Shown: piece after piece, positions 6,788 to 12,981 of the stretch | Layout: each line of letters opens with the position of its first letter | Numbering within the stretch: the stretch's first letter is position 1 | DNA from: Bacteroidales bacterium UBA1800 | Lineage (GTDB): Bacteria; Bacteroidota; Bacteroidia; Bacteroidales; VadinHA17 | DNA length: 12,981 bases | NCBI GenBank assembly: GCA_002319915.1 | Contig: DCFQ01000028.1 | Coordinates: 18,781-31,761, forward strand | Direction of reading: 5' to 3' | The notes under the pieces: model-generated | Seen by the model: the letters and a program-made list of their open reading frames with translations, nothing else | What the model was told of the DNA's origin: nothing | The model's database searches: none | Made by a program: the position numbers and the translations under genes

Positions 6788-8248
6788 TCAATTCTTTTTG
6801 CCGATATCGATACACAACATATTCCGCTGATCTCTCAGTATCAGGTATTTCCCGGCCAGTGCCATTGGCGCCCATGCTTCTATGGCATCCAGCACCCTGT
6901 GGCTGGCCAGCAGGGTCGCAGTACTTCGTTCAATCCTGAAAAGATAAAGATTACCGTCATCATCAAGCAGGAAGAGTTTATCATCCCTCATGATAAAAGG
7001 CCCCATTCCTTTGCCGAACCTGTTCTCCTTTCCGCTGGTCCAGACCGGGCTCATGAGGTCGGATTTCCTGAAACAGGCAAGCTGCTTCTTATTTGCACCA
7101 GCATTTTCCGGAAGCACGCACCAGAGATAGTCGTTTTTTAGGATAGGCGTCTGTTGTTCGCTTGCAAGGCCTTCGGATGACTTATGCTTCCCGACCACAC
7201 TGATATCATATCCGGTCCCGGCTGCTTTAACCCTTACCACGGCTCCTCCCGCACCATAGCTCCCGAATACGGCAATATCACCATTACCGATGTAAACCGG
7301 TGAACCAACAACAATTGAAGGGCTCCATTCGGTTGTTTTCCATAAAAGCCGGCCGGTATCTCCGTCTTCAGCAGAAACTCCGCATACCCCACCGATGGCG
7401 GAATAAACATACATCTTTTTACCTCCGATGGTCATCGGTATGATCGATGCGTGCGACATCCTGAGTGAATCAGGATTAGGAGTTTCCCAGATCACCTTCC
7501 CACTCGAACAGTCAACACCTACCATAATTGCTTTGCCTCCGGGTGCAAAAACGGCCACGCCGTTATCGATCAGGGGGCACTGTCCGCAATAAAATTCCGG
7601 GGTGATCTTACCCTTTACTGTCCCCGGAATCCCAAATACTTTTTCCAGATCCAGCGTCCAAAGCAAGGCACCGGACTGCGGGTCCGCACACATTACATGA
7701 GATCTCGGGCCAATAGTAATAACATACTTGTCGGTTACTGCCGGGATTGTTCGCGAATATCCATGGTTACGCTTGAACTGGACTGTGTACCATCTCCTCC
7801 AAAGCTCCCTGCCCGAATCGAGGGAAAAGCACCTCAGCATATCGGCCTTCCTCTTCTCATTGTAATCAAGAACATAGACCCTGCCATTGTGTACGGCAGC
7901 CCCGGCATACCCTTCGCCGAGCGACAGCCTCCAGGCAACCGGCGGCCCCGTGGTATCCCAGGTCTCTGCAACCGGGACATTTTCCGTGCTTATGTTGTCA
8001 AAACCGGTCCCTCTGAATCTAGGCCAGTCGCCGGGCGCGGCTATGACTTCCCTGCCCAGGGCTTCGAAATTCTCCCCGATAAAGACCGAGTCCGAAACCG
8101 GCTTTTGGGGAGGGCGGTTATCCATCCCGGGAACCCTTGCTGCCAGTCCTCGGACCGGATCGGCAAAGATCCAGTAAAGGAATGCTGAGGTAAAGACTAC
8201 TGCAGCAAGAATAACAGGTGTAGACGGATTCTTCTTAAACAAAGCCAT
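6788..8248 (-). CDS. Membrane-anchored PQQ-like beta-propeller protein
   Basis: Protein of 486 residues with an uncleaved-looking N-terminal anchor (hydrophobic span about 11-29, preceded by KK) and a stalk of about 45 residues. The family opening DWPRFRG (74-80) follows, then a propeller of PQQ-like repeats such as FSLDSGRELW, ADPQSGALLW, VDCSSGKVIWETPNP and SAEDGDTGRLLW. Residues 219-225 read FYCGQCP, a CxxCP inside the propeller. The domain should be extracytoplasmic. It is the first gene of the tightly spaced run and sits just upstream of the four-cysteine peptide and the NapG/NapH-like pair, which implies that it works with them. It has no recognisable PQQ-dehydrogenase active site and is shorter than those enzymes, so ligand and activity are unknown. 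It belongs to the same broad group as the three other WPxFRG or WRG-type propellers here but is diverged from the tandem pair upstream. Confidence 0.87.
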   Translation of the reverse strand: MALFKKNPSTPVILAAVVFTSAFLYWIFADPVRGLAARVPGMDNRPPQKPVSDSVFIGENFEALGREVIAAPGDWPRFRGTGFDNISTENVPVAETWDTTGPPVAWRLSLGEGYAGAAVHNGRVYVLDYNEKRKADMLRCFSLDSGRELWRRWYTVQFKRNHGYSRTIPAVTDKYVITIGPRSHVMCADPQSGALLWTLDLEKVFGIPGTVKGKITPEFYCGQCPLIDNGVAVFAPGGKAIMVGVDCSSGKVIWETPNPDSLRMSHASIIPMTIGGKKMYVYSAIGGVCGVSAEDGDTGRLLWKTTEWSPSIVVGSPVYIGNGDIAVFGSYGAGGAVVRVKAAGTGYDISVVGKHKSSEGLASEQQTPILKNDYLWCVLPENAGANKKQLACFRKSDLMSPVWTSGKENRFGKGMGPFIMRDDKLFLLDDDGNLYLFRIERSTATLLASHRVLDAIEAWAPMALAGKYLILRDQRNMLCIDIGKKN

Positions 8249-8416
8249 TGGATCACTTTAATCTGAAATGCGTCTTAATGATCATTTATGCAGCATGTGA
8301 ATACCAGTGCAAAGATGACCGGATTGTCCCATTCCGGTTACCCGGCATCCCTGAAAAGGAAAACTAACGGCGCAATCACGAATAGCGCTGTTACCGATCT
8401 GTTCTGAAGTCAACTG
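8249..8416 (-). promoter_or_regulatory. Intergenic gap with imperfect inverted repeat, possible promoter region of the Fe-S/propeller run
   Basis: A 168-base gap upstream of the first closely packed gene (start 8248). Bases 8318-8338 form an imperfect inverted repeat, ACCGGATTG-TCC-CATTCCGGT, with nine-base arms and one mismatch. No T-run follows on the minus strand, so a standard intrinsic terminator is not supported; an operator or RNA hairpin is possible. No clear Bacteroidota TTG/TAnnTTTG promoter was found. I see no small gene in the gap. Confidence 0.35.
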
Positions 8417-9670
8417 TCACTTTGCCTTTACGGAATAGACAGCCATATAATCTCCATGACGCAGGAAGAGCCTTCCTTTGTCAATAACTGGATGGGCCCA
8501 GTATGGACCTTCACCTTTTTTCACACTAAACGAGCTTATGATATCAAGCTTTTCGGGATTGGGTCTGACCAGCGCTACATTTCCATTCTTTTCCTCATAA
8601 AGATAAAGCAGTCCATCTGCAGAGATCACCGATCCCTTGTTGTTCCAGTCGGTTATCCACATTGTCTTCCCTGTCGTCCAGTCGACACAGATCCACCTGC
8701 CTTTTGAATTGTTGTCGTGTGTAGAACTGTAAATGTAGTTACCGATCAGGACCATGCCTCCAACATGCGGATTAATGTCAGGGTTCTTCCAGACCAGGGT
8801 CGGATCGGTTCCGTCAAAGTTGATCTTTATCTTAGCCGAGGTCTGTCCGTAGCCGTTGGCCATGAAGAGGAACCCATCCCTGTAGAGAGGGGTATGGATA
8901 TAATTCTTGCCTCCCTTCTGGTCGGTATTGACCGATCCGAAATTGAATTTCCAGAGGATTTTCCCGTCGGCGGCGTTGACCCCGAAGATATAAGTCGGAT
9001 TGACGGTAACTATTACCTTCATTCCCTTGTCTTCGATTAACAGGGGATTCACATACTGGGATCCTTCATTGAGAGAAGGTGCTTCCCATACCACGGAACC
9101 GTTGTCAGCATTGTAAGCCACCATGGCGGTTTTATTTCCACCGGGGGAAACAATGACCTTATTGTCAACGATGAGAGGTGATTCCGTTATCCCGAACCGG
9201 GGAACGACTGCCCCGTATTTTGAGTAGTAATCTTCCTTCCAGAGGATCTTGCCGGAAGTGGATACACAAGCCAGTTCGCCGGAACCAGAAACGACATATA
9301 TCTTGCCGTTTAAGAAGGTGGGGGTACAACGGCTCTCGGGCGCGCTGTTCACCTTTGACATGGTCCCGTACTCAACGTCCCATTTCTTTTTCCCGTCCTG
9401 TGTCAGGGCTGTCAGCACATCCTTATCGCCCCTGATGCCTGTGATATATACAGCATCTTTTGTGACTGTGGCACTCGAATATCCCATTCCTATGCCTTCA
9501 GTCTCCCACAAAAGTGAGGGCCCTGATGAGGGCCAGGCTTTCAGAAGGCCAGTTTCCGCATATACTCCGGTCCGGTTTGGACCACGCCATCCGATCTGCT
9601 GCCCTGAAGATTCCAGAGCAAGAACTGCAGCAACCACCAAAAAGGCAATTTTTATCATGGTTCTTTTCAT
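8417..9670 (-). CDS. Secreted PQQ-like beta-propeller protein, tandem paralogue A
   Basis: Exported protein of 417 residues. A signal peptide (MKRTMIKIAFLVVAAVLALESSG, cleavage probably near 23) has no lipobox cysteine. The mature protein opens with IGWRGPNRTGVYAETGLL and carries PQQ-like blades such as VSTSGKILWKE, YNADNGSVVWEAPS, VNAADGKILWK and VDWTTGKTMW. Family-level landmarks include PESRCTPT (about 109-116), an SPGGNKTAMVAYN blade and the C-terminal GPYWAHPVI and LRHGDY. Similar Bacteroidota proteins are often annotated as polyvinyl-alcohol dehydrogenase-like, a label I do not think the sequence proves. The last 30 residues match those of the preceding gene at 22 positions, so the two are a tandem duplication. 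It lies 89 bases after that gene and 168 bases before the membrane-anchored propeller. Periplasmic or outer-surface location is inferred; function unknown. Confidence 0.87.
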   Translation of the reverse strand: MKRTMIKIAFLVVAAVLALESSGQQIGWRGPNRTGVYAETGLLKAWPSSGPSLLWETEGIGMGYSSATVTKDAVYITGIRGDKDVLTALTQDGKKKWDVEYGTMSKVNSAPESRCTPTFLNGKIYVVSGSGELACVSTSGKILWKEDYYSKYGAVVPRFGITESPLIVDNKVIVSPGGNKTAMVAYNADNGSVVWEAPSLNEGSQYVNPLLIEDKGMKVIVTVNPTYIFGVNAADGKILWKFNFGSVNTDQKGGKNYIHTPLYRDGFLFMANGYGQTSAKIKINFDGTDPTLVWKNPDINPHVGGMVLIGNYIYSSTHDNNSKGRWICVDWTTGKTMWITDWNNKGSVISADGLLYLYEEKNGNVALVRPNPEKLDIISSFSVKKGEGPYWAHPVIDKGRLFLRHGDYMAVYSVKAK

Positions 9671-9759
9671 ATCACACTTTTATTAATTAAAAAATATTTA
9701 AATATTACTTCCTTCACGATATCTGATCCGGTTCCTTCAAACTGACAGGTGAGACAAGA
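9671..9759 (-). promoter_or_regulatory. AT-rich leader with 14-base palindrome
   Basis: An 89-base gap between the two paralogous propellers. Next to the downstream start it is almost pure A/T and contains a perfect palindrome AATATTTAAATATT (9693-9706) and TTAATTAA (9683-9690). No Shine-Dalgarno sequence precedes ATG 9670, in keeping with Bacteroidota leaders. It may be a promoter or a repressor site, or simply an AT-rich leader. No T-run hairpin terminator was found. Confidence 0.3.
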
Positions 9760-11028
9760 TCATTTTGCTTTAATTGAATATGCTGCAAGGTAATCTCCAT
9801 GCCTCAGGTAAAGCTTTCCATGGTTTATCACGGGATGAGACCAATAGGGGCCTGTCCCCTGTGTCACCCTGAAGCTGCTGACAAGCTCAAACTTTGAAGG
9901 GTTCGGTTTCACGAGACCTGCAAAGCCGGATTTCTCATCATATATATAAAGCATCCCGTCAGCTGCAATAACAGAACCTTTGCACTTCCAGTGCTCTTCG
10001 TACATTTTCCGGCCGGTATTCCAGTCTATGCAGCACCAATTGCCGTCGTTATTGCTCAGCCAGTTGGCACCGTATATGCAGCTATTCACCAGGACAACGC
10101 CCCCGTGATGCACATCCAGGACTGAATCGGTCCATACAATCTTCGCTGTTTTCCCATCATTGCTAAGCTCGAAAAGAGCCCCGCCATGATTATACCCCCC
10201 GGTCATATATATCTTGCCGTCCTTATAGAGTGGGGTAACACACTTGATGAGAGGTGCATCGGGCCAGACTGCCACTGAAGCCTTGTCGTCGATCGCTTTT
10301 GTGTGGTCAACCTTCCATACAATGGCACCTCCGGAAGCGTCGACTGCATACAAATAATGCAGCGATATATTGATTATCAGCTTTTTGCCTCCGCGCTCCA
10401 CGAGAATCGGTGAAACATAGGCAGGGGCATCATTTATGCTGGGAGATTTCCAGATCAGTTTCCCATTGGTTTTATCAAGTGCTATTGTCATGGTCTCCGG
10501 TCCCCCGGGTGAAAAGTAGAGCTTCTGCCCGTCTATCAGCAACGACTCTGCAATACCCCATTCACCGTAAGTCCCTTTATAAATTTCGCTGGCTTTCAGC
10601 GACCAGATGATCTTTCCCGAAGATGCATCAATGCAGGCAAGGTCGCCGAACCCGCTTGAAACATAGACCCTGTTCCCTTCAACAGTAGGAGTGCACCTGC
10701 TTTCGGGGCTTGCCTTACTCCATACCCTTCCGAAAGGAGTCTGCCACTTCAGGTTTCCTGTCGTATCCAGGGCCACAAGAACATCATTCTGACCATCCAT
10801 TCCTGTGAGGAAGATCCTGTTGTCCCCGAAAGTTACCGATGAATATCCCCTGGGCAGTTTACTTATCGACCAGAGAAGTGATGGACCATTCTGGGGCCAC
10901 ATCCTGAGCAGCCCTTTCTCAGCTGATACTCCCGTCCTGTTATCCTCTCTCCACTGGCTGATTTTTTGAGCGGCAACTGTCCCGAATGTCAGAAACGTAA
11001 CAATAAAAACTGCAGCTAAGGTTTTCAT
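9760..11028 (-). CDS. Secreted PQQ-like beta-propeller protein, tandem paralogue B
   Basis: Exported protein of 422 residues from the chosen start. The frame is open back to ATG 11091, but the first 21 residues there are polar and do not look like a secretion signal. ATG 11028 begins MKTLAAVFIVTFLTFGTVAAQ, a clear signal peptide with probable cleavage after VAA. ATG 11034 would add only two residues. The mature protein starts ISQWREDNRTGVSAEKGLL, parallel to the WRGPNRTGVYAETGLL of the next gene but with ED where the family usually has GP. Blades such as IDASSGKIIWS, LDKTNGKLIWKSPS and IDWNTGRKMY run to GPYWSHPVI and LRHGDYLAAYSIKAK. PESRCTPT and SPGG landmarks are shared with the paralogue. 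Function is unknown; a divergent copy with a distinct ligand is plausible. Confidence 0.85.
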   Translation of the reverse strand: MKTLAAVFIVTFLTFGTVAAQKISQWREDNRTGVSAEKGLLRMWPQNGPSLLWSISKLPRGYSSVTFGDNRIFLTGMDGQNDVLVALDTTGNLKWQTPFGRVWSKASPESRCTPTVEGNRVYVSSGFGDLACIDASSGKIIWSLKASEIYKGTYGEWGIAESLLIDGQKLYFSPGGPETMTIALDKTNGKLIWKSPSINDAPAYVSPILVERGGKKLIINISLHYLYAVDASGGAIVWKVDHTKAIDDKASVAVWPDAPLIKCVTPLYKDGKIYMTGGYNHGGALFELSNDGKTAKIVWTDSVLDVHHGGVVLVNSCIYGANWLSNNDGNWCCIDWNTGRKMYEEHWKCKGSVIAADGMLYIYDEKSGFAGLVKPNPSKFELVSSFRVTQGTGPYWSHPVINHGKLYLRHGDYLAAYSIKAK

Positions 11029-11186
11029 GATCATCAGGTTTTGAAGTTTACGACGGACATTTCCTATGTAAATATGACAGATTTTCTTCAATATTGCAAA
11101 TAGGGATCCCGTAAACCGGCAACGTCACCGGAACAACCGGGTCAGGTGTTATATTCCCGGTATTCAATACAAGCCGGGGCAGGTAA
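11029..11186. other. Intergenic region between MFS transporter and first propeller gene
   Basis: A 158-base gap. It contains several CCGG tetramers and a six-base inverted repeat (ACCGGG at 11136-11141, CCCGGT at 11156-11161, 14-base loop) without a following T-run. Bases 11029-11091 could be coding only if the longer propeller start is used, which I think unlikely. It probably separates two transcription units, but I cannot place a promoter or terminator with confidence. Confidence 0.3.
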
Positions 11187-12791
11187 TTATTTTGGATCCT
11201 GGTTGAATCGCGATTTTTTTGAGCGCATAAATATGATTGGCAGGCCGCCGGCCAGGGTTACAATGCTTGCCAGGAAGAAATCATCGTCAATACCCTGTAT
11301 ATAAGCCTGCGTCCTTAGGTTCGTGAGTATCAGGTTACGGCTCATCCCCGTTGCATTTGAAGGTGATTCTCCCGCATCATGCTCCTCATAAAAGCTAATA
11401 TTGCCCGATGTATGCCTGTATATCTCTGATGACGGGTTCATCCCAACGCCAAATTCCTGGGTATGAAAATTGATCCGTGAAGTGAGTATAGTGGCCAGTA
11501 TTGCAACCCCAAGGCTTCCGCCAAGCTGCCGGATCGAATTTGTCAGGCTCGATGCCTGGGCCATCTTATCCCTGGGAACATCAAGAAGTGATATTGCAGC
11601 CAGGGCAGTGAACATAAGGCCCATTCCGACGCCCCTTATATAAAGAGAGATCATGATGTAATTCAGCTCTGTCAGGTATGACAGCTTTGAATTCCACCAG
11701 AAGCTGATGCCCATCAGTAAGGCCCCGAATATAACGGGCAGCTTGGGGTTGATCCTATCAGCGATCCTTCCTGATAGCGGGGCAATTATCCCCTGGATGA
11801 TCCCGACCGGGAGAAACACTGAACCCGCCTGGAATGCAGTGTAGCCCATTGTATTCTGCAAATAGACCGGCAGAAGGAAGGTGCTGCCGAACATTCCAAG
11901 GCTGAAAAAAAGCATGATGAAATTTGAAAAGCCGAAATTCCTGTTGGCCAGTAGTCTCAGGTCGATAAGCGGGGCTTCCACGGTGAGTTCATTAATGATA
12001 AACAGTGTCAGCATAATTAGCGAAATGGCTCCGCAGACCAGGATATAAGGTGCGTGCCAGCCCGCCGAGTTTGTGATATCGCTTCCTTCTGAAAGGGTAT
12101 ACAGGGTGAGGGGAAGGAAGATTGTTACCGTAATGAACCCGGTAAGGTCAAATTTCTTAGTTACGGGGTTTTTATATTCTGCCTGTATAAGCAGGGTGAA
12201 CAGCATTGCAAGAGCGCCTACCGGGACATTTATCCCGAAAATCAGCTGCCAGTTGAAATGATCGACTATGTATCCGCCCAGAAGGGGTCCGAAGGAAACG
12301 GATGCCGCTGCGGATATCGACCAGAAACCTATTGCAATCCCTCTCTGCTCAGGTGGAAATTCCCTTGTGATTATGGCAAGGCCGAGCGGTTGTATGAATC
12401 CTGCTCCGAAACCCTGGATGACCCTGGAAACAATTAGCATATCCTCGTTAGGAGAAATGCTGCAAAGGAAAGAACCTGCGGTGAAGAGAAAGAGAGCAAT
12501 GAAATACATCCGCTTGTACCCGAACCTGTCACCCATCCAGCCTGAGGTCGGAAGAGTTACGGCCATAGCCAGCATATAAGCTGTGATCACCCATTGTGCT
12601 TTATCGAGCGAGATCCCCAGGGAAGCCATGATCTTGGGCAGGCCGGTATTTACAACTGTGGCGTCAAGGACTGCCATGAATGTTCCGAACATCACATTCA
12701 TAAGCAGGAACCACTTGTAGGATTTACTCTTCTGAAGCTCACCAGACCGGGAGTTCCTGATCAATCCACTTATCCCTTCTGACTTTTCCAT
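11187..12791 (-). CDS. DHA2-family MFS drug:H+ antiporter (EmrB/QacA-like, 14 TM)
   Basis: Inner-membrane, proton-driven efflux protein of 534 residues, a normal length for 14-span DHA2 members. After a polar N-terminus, the first span contains the family motif LDATVVNTGLP (42-52). Motif A is seen as GWMGDRFGYKR (84-94), motif B as SRVIQGFGAGFIQP (122-135), and the antiporter motif C region as GPLLGGYIVDHFNWQLIF (168-185). A second motif A-like loop, GRIADRINPK, lies at 341-350. The long extracytoplasmic loop before the last span (about 440-505) is usual for EmrB-type proteins. Such pumps often work with an EmrA-like adaptor and a TolC-like channel, which would lie upstream, beyond the right edge. 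It is separated from the propeller genes by 158 bases, so a link with the redox cluster is uncertain. Substrate unknown. Confidence 0.94.
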   Translation of the reverse strand: MEKSEGISGLIRNSRSGELQKSKSYKWFLLMNVMFGTFMAVLDATVVNTGLPKIMASLGISLDKAQWVITAYMLAMAVTLPTSGWMGDRFGYKRMYFIALFLFTAGSFLCSISPNEDMLIVSRVIQGFGAGFIQPLGLAIITREFPPEQRGIAIGFWSISAAASVSFGPLLGGYIVDHFNWQLIFGINVPVGALAMLFTLLIQAEYKNPVTKKFDLTGFITVTIFLPLTLYTLSEGSDITNSAGWHAPYILVCGAISLIMLTLFIINELTVEAPLIDLRLLANRNFGFSNFIMLFFSLGMFGSTFLLPVYLQNTMGYTAFQAGSVFLPVGIIQGIIAPLSGRIADRINPKLPVIFGALLMGISFWWNSKLSYLTELNYIMISLYIRGVGMGLMFTALAAISLLDVPRDKMAQASSLTNSIRQLGGSLGVAILATILTSRINFHTQEFGVGMNPSSEIYRHTSGNISFYEEHDAGESPSNATGMSRNLILTNLRTQAYIQGIDDDFFLASIVTLAGGLPIIFMRSKKSRFNQDPK

Positions 12792-12903
12792 ACCTGAACC
12801 ATTTTTCTGATCTGACTTATGCCCCTATACAGGAGATAATAAACAGGTGAAAAGGTGAAGGTGTTTAGTTTAGGTGATAAAAAGGGGATATTGACTGGTG
12901 ATA
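12792..12903 (-). promoter_or_regulatory. Upstream region of the MFS gene with iterated GGTGA
   Basis: About 110 bases between the MFS start and the heptad array. GGTG recurs at 12846, 12854, 12860, 12873 and 12897, mostly as GGTGA, without a fixed period. No convincing promoter or hairpin was found; the MFS promoter presumably lies here or beyond the array. An open frame through this region and the array (64 codons) is a by-product of the repeat. Confidence 0.3.
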
Positions 12904-12981
12904 GGCGTAAGGCGTAAGGCGTAAGGCGTAAGGCGTGAGGCGTAAGGCGTAAGGCGTAAGGCATAAGGCGTAAGGCGTAAG
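12904..12981. repeat. GGCGTAA heptanucleotide tandem array, running off the right edge
   Basis: Eleven full seven-base units of GGCGTAA (TTACGCC on the other strand) lie head to tail from 12904 to 12980, and base 12981 begins the next. Nine units are identical; unit 5 is GGCGTGA (12932-12938) and unit 9 is GGCATAA (12960-12966). The array is not a CRISPR, because there are no spacers. Seven is not a multiple of three, so the repeat encodes a 7-residue period in any frame. It may mark an intergenic variable locus or the place where an assembly stopped. Confidence 0.95.

Noticed and set aside
6674..7141. Plus-strand 155-codon open frame covering the four-cysteine peptide region and the propeller C-terminus
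   Set aside because: It runs antisense to blades of a clear PQQ-like protein and to the small Cys gene, and its translation shows no domain or signal.
1834..11028. Calling the propellers PQQ-dependent alcohol or polyvinyl-alcohol dehydrogenases
   Set aside because: They are 370-560 residues, lack the vicinal Cys-Cys and other recognisable active-site features of quinoprotein dehydrogenases, and no PQQ biosynthesis gene is present here.
11029..11091. Upstream start ATG 11091 for tandem paralogue B
   Set aside because: The extra 21 residues are polar and basic and precede a complete signal peptide that begins at ATG 11028.
11136..11161. Intrinsic terminator between the MFS gene and the first propeller
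   Set aside because: The stem is only six bases with a 14-base loop and there is no T-run on the minus strand.
12770..12964. 64-codon minus-strand frame through the heptad array, product with repeated YALRLTP
   Set aside because: It is produced by the seven-base repeat and overlaps the MFS start in another frame; there is no sign of a protein beyond the repeat.
12904..12981. CRISPR array
   Set aside because: Units are seven bases, contiguous and without spacers; no cas gene is nearby.

Overview
The window looks like a piece of a Bacteroidota chromosome or metagenome contig, probably from an anaerobic or facultative Bacteroidales-like lineage. This rests on moderate GC, weak or absent Shine-Dalgarno sequences, AT-rich leaders, several exported PQQ-like beta-propeller proteins and low-complexity intergenic repeats. 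The assignment is inferred; no rRNA, tRNA or phylogenetic marker gene is present. Every gene I can support is on the minus strand, so transcription runs from the right end to the left end.

Layout in transcription order. The right edge (12904-12981) is a GGCGTAA heptanucleotide tandem array that runs off the window. Next is a DHA2-type (EmrB/QacA-like) MFS efflux protein (12791-11187), then two paralogous secreted PQQ-like propellers (11028-9760 and 9670-8417). After a 168-base gap with an imperfect inverted repeat comes a tightly packed run: a membrane-anchored PQQ-like protein (8248-6788), a 57-residue four-cysteine membrane peptide (6783-6610), a Tat-exported four-cluster ferredoxin of NapG type (6607-5948), a polytopic Fe-S membrane protein of NapH type (5935-4643), a PQQ-like propeller with three membrane spans (4646-2952), and a secreted eight-bladed propeller (2955-1834). 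A 71-base gap carrying a CTCTGTG-type repeat follows, then a family 4 glycosyltransferase with an N-terminal CxxC (1762-473) and an ABC transporter ATPase (471 to beyond base 1).

Working together: spacers of 4, 2 and 12 bases, two ATGA stop/start overlaps and a 1-base gap argue that 8248 to 1 is largely one operon. NapG/NapH-like pairs are known to take electrons from quinol and pass them across the membrane. Here no molybdoenzyme, cytochrome c or nitrous-oxide reductase accompanies them in the window; the partners are PQQ-like propellers and a tiny cysteine protein. I infer an extracytoplasmic redox or assembly system of undescribed function, with the glycosyltransferase and ABC ATPase acting in the same pathway or in export. 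None of the propellers can be called a true quinoprotein dehydrogenase from sequence alone. The MFS gene and the two tandem propellers may be separate transcription units.
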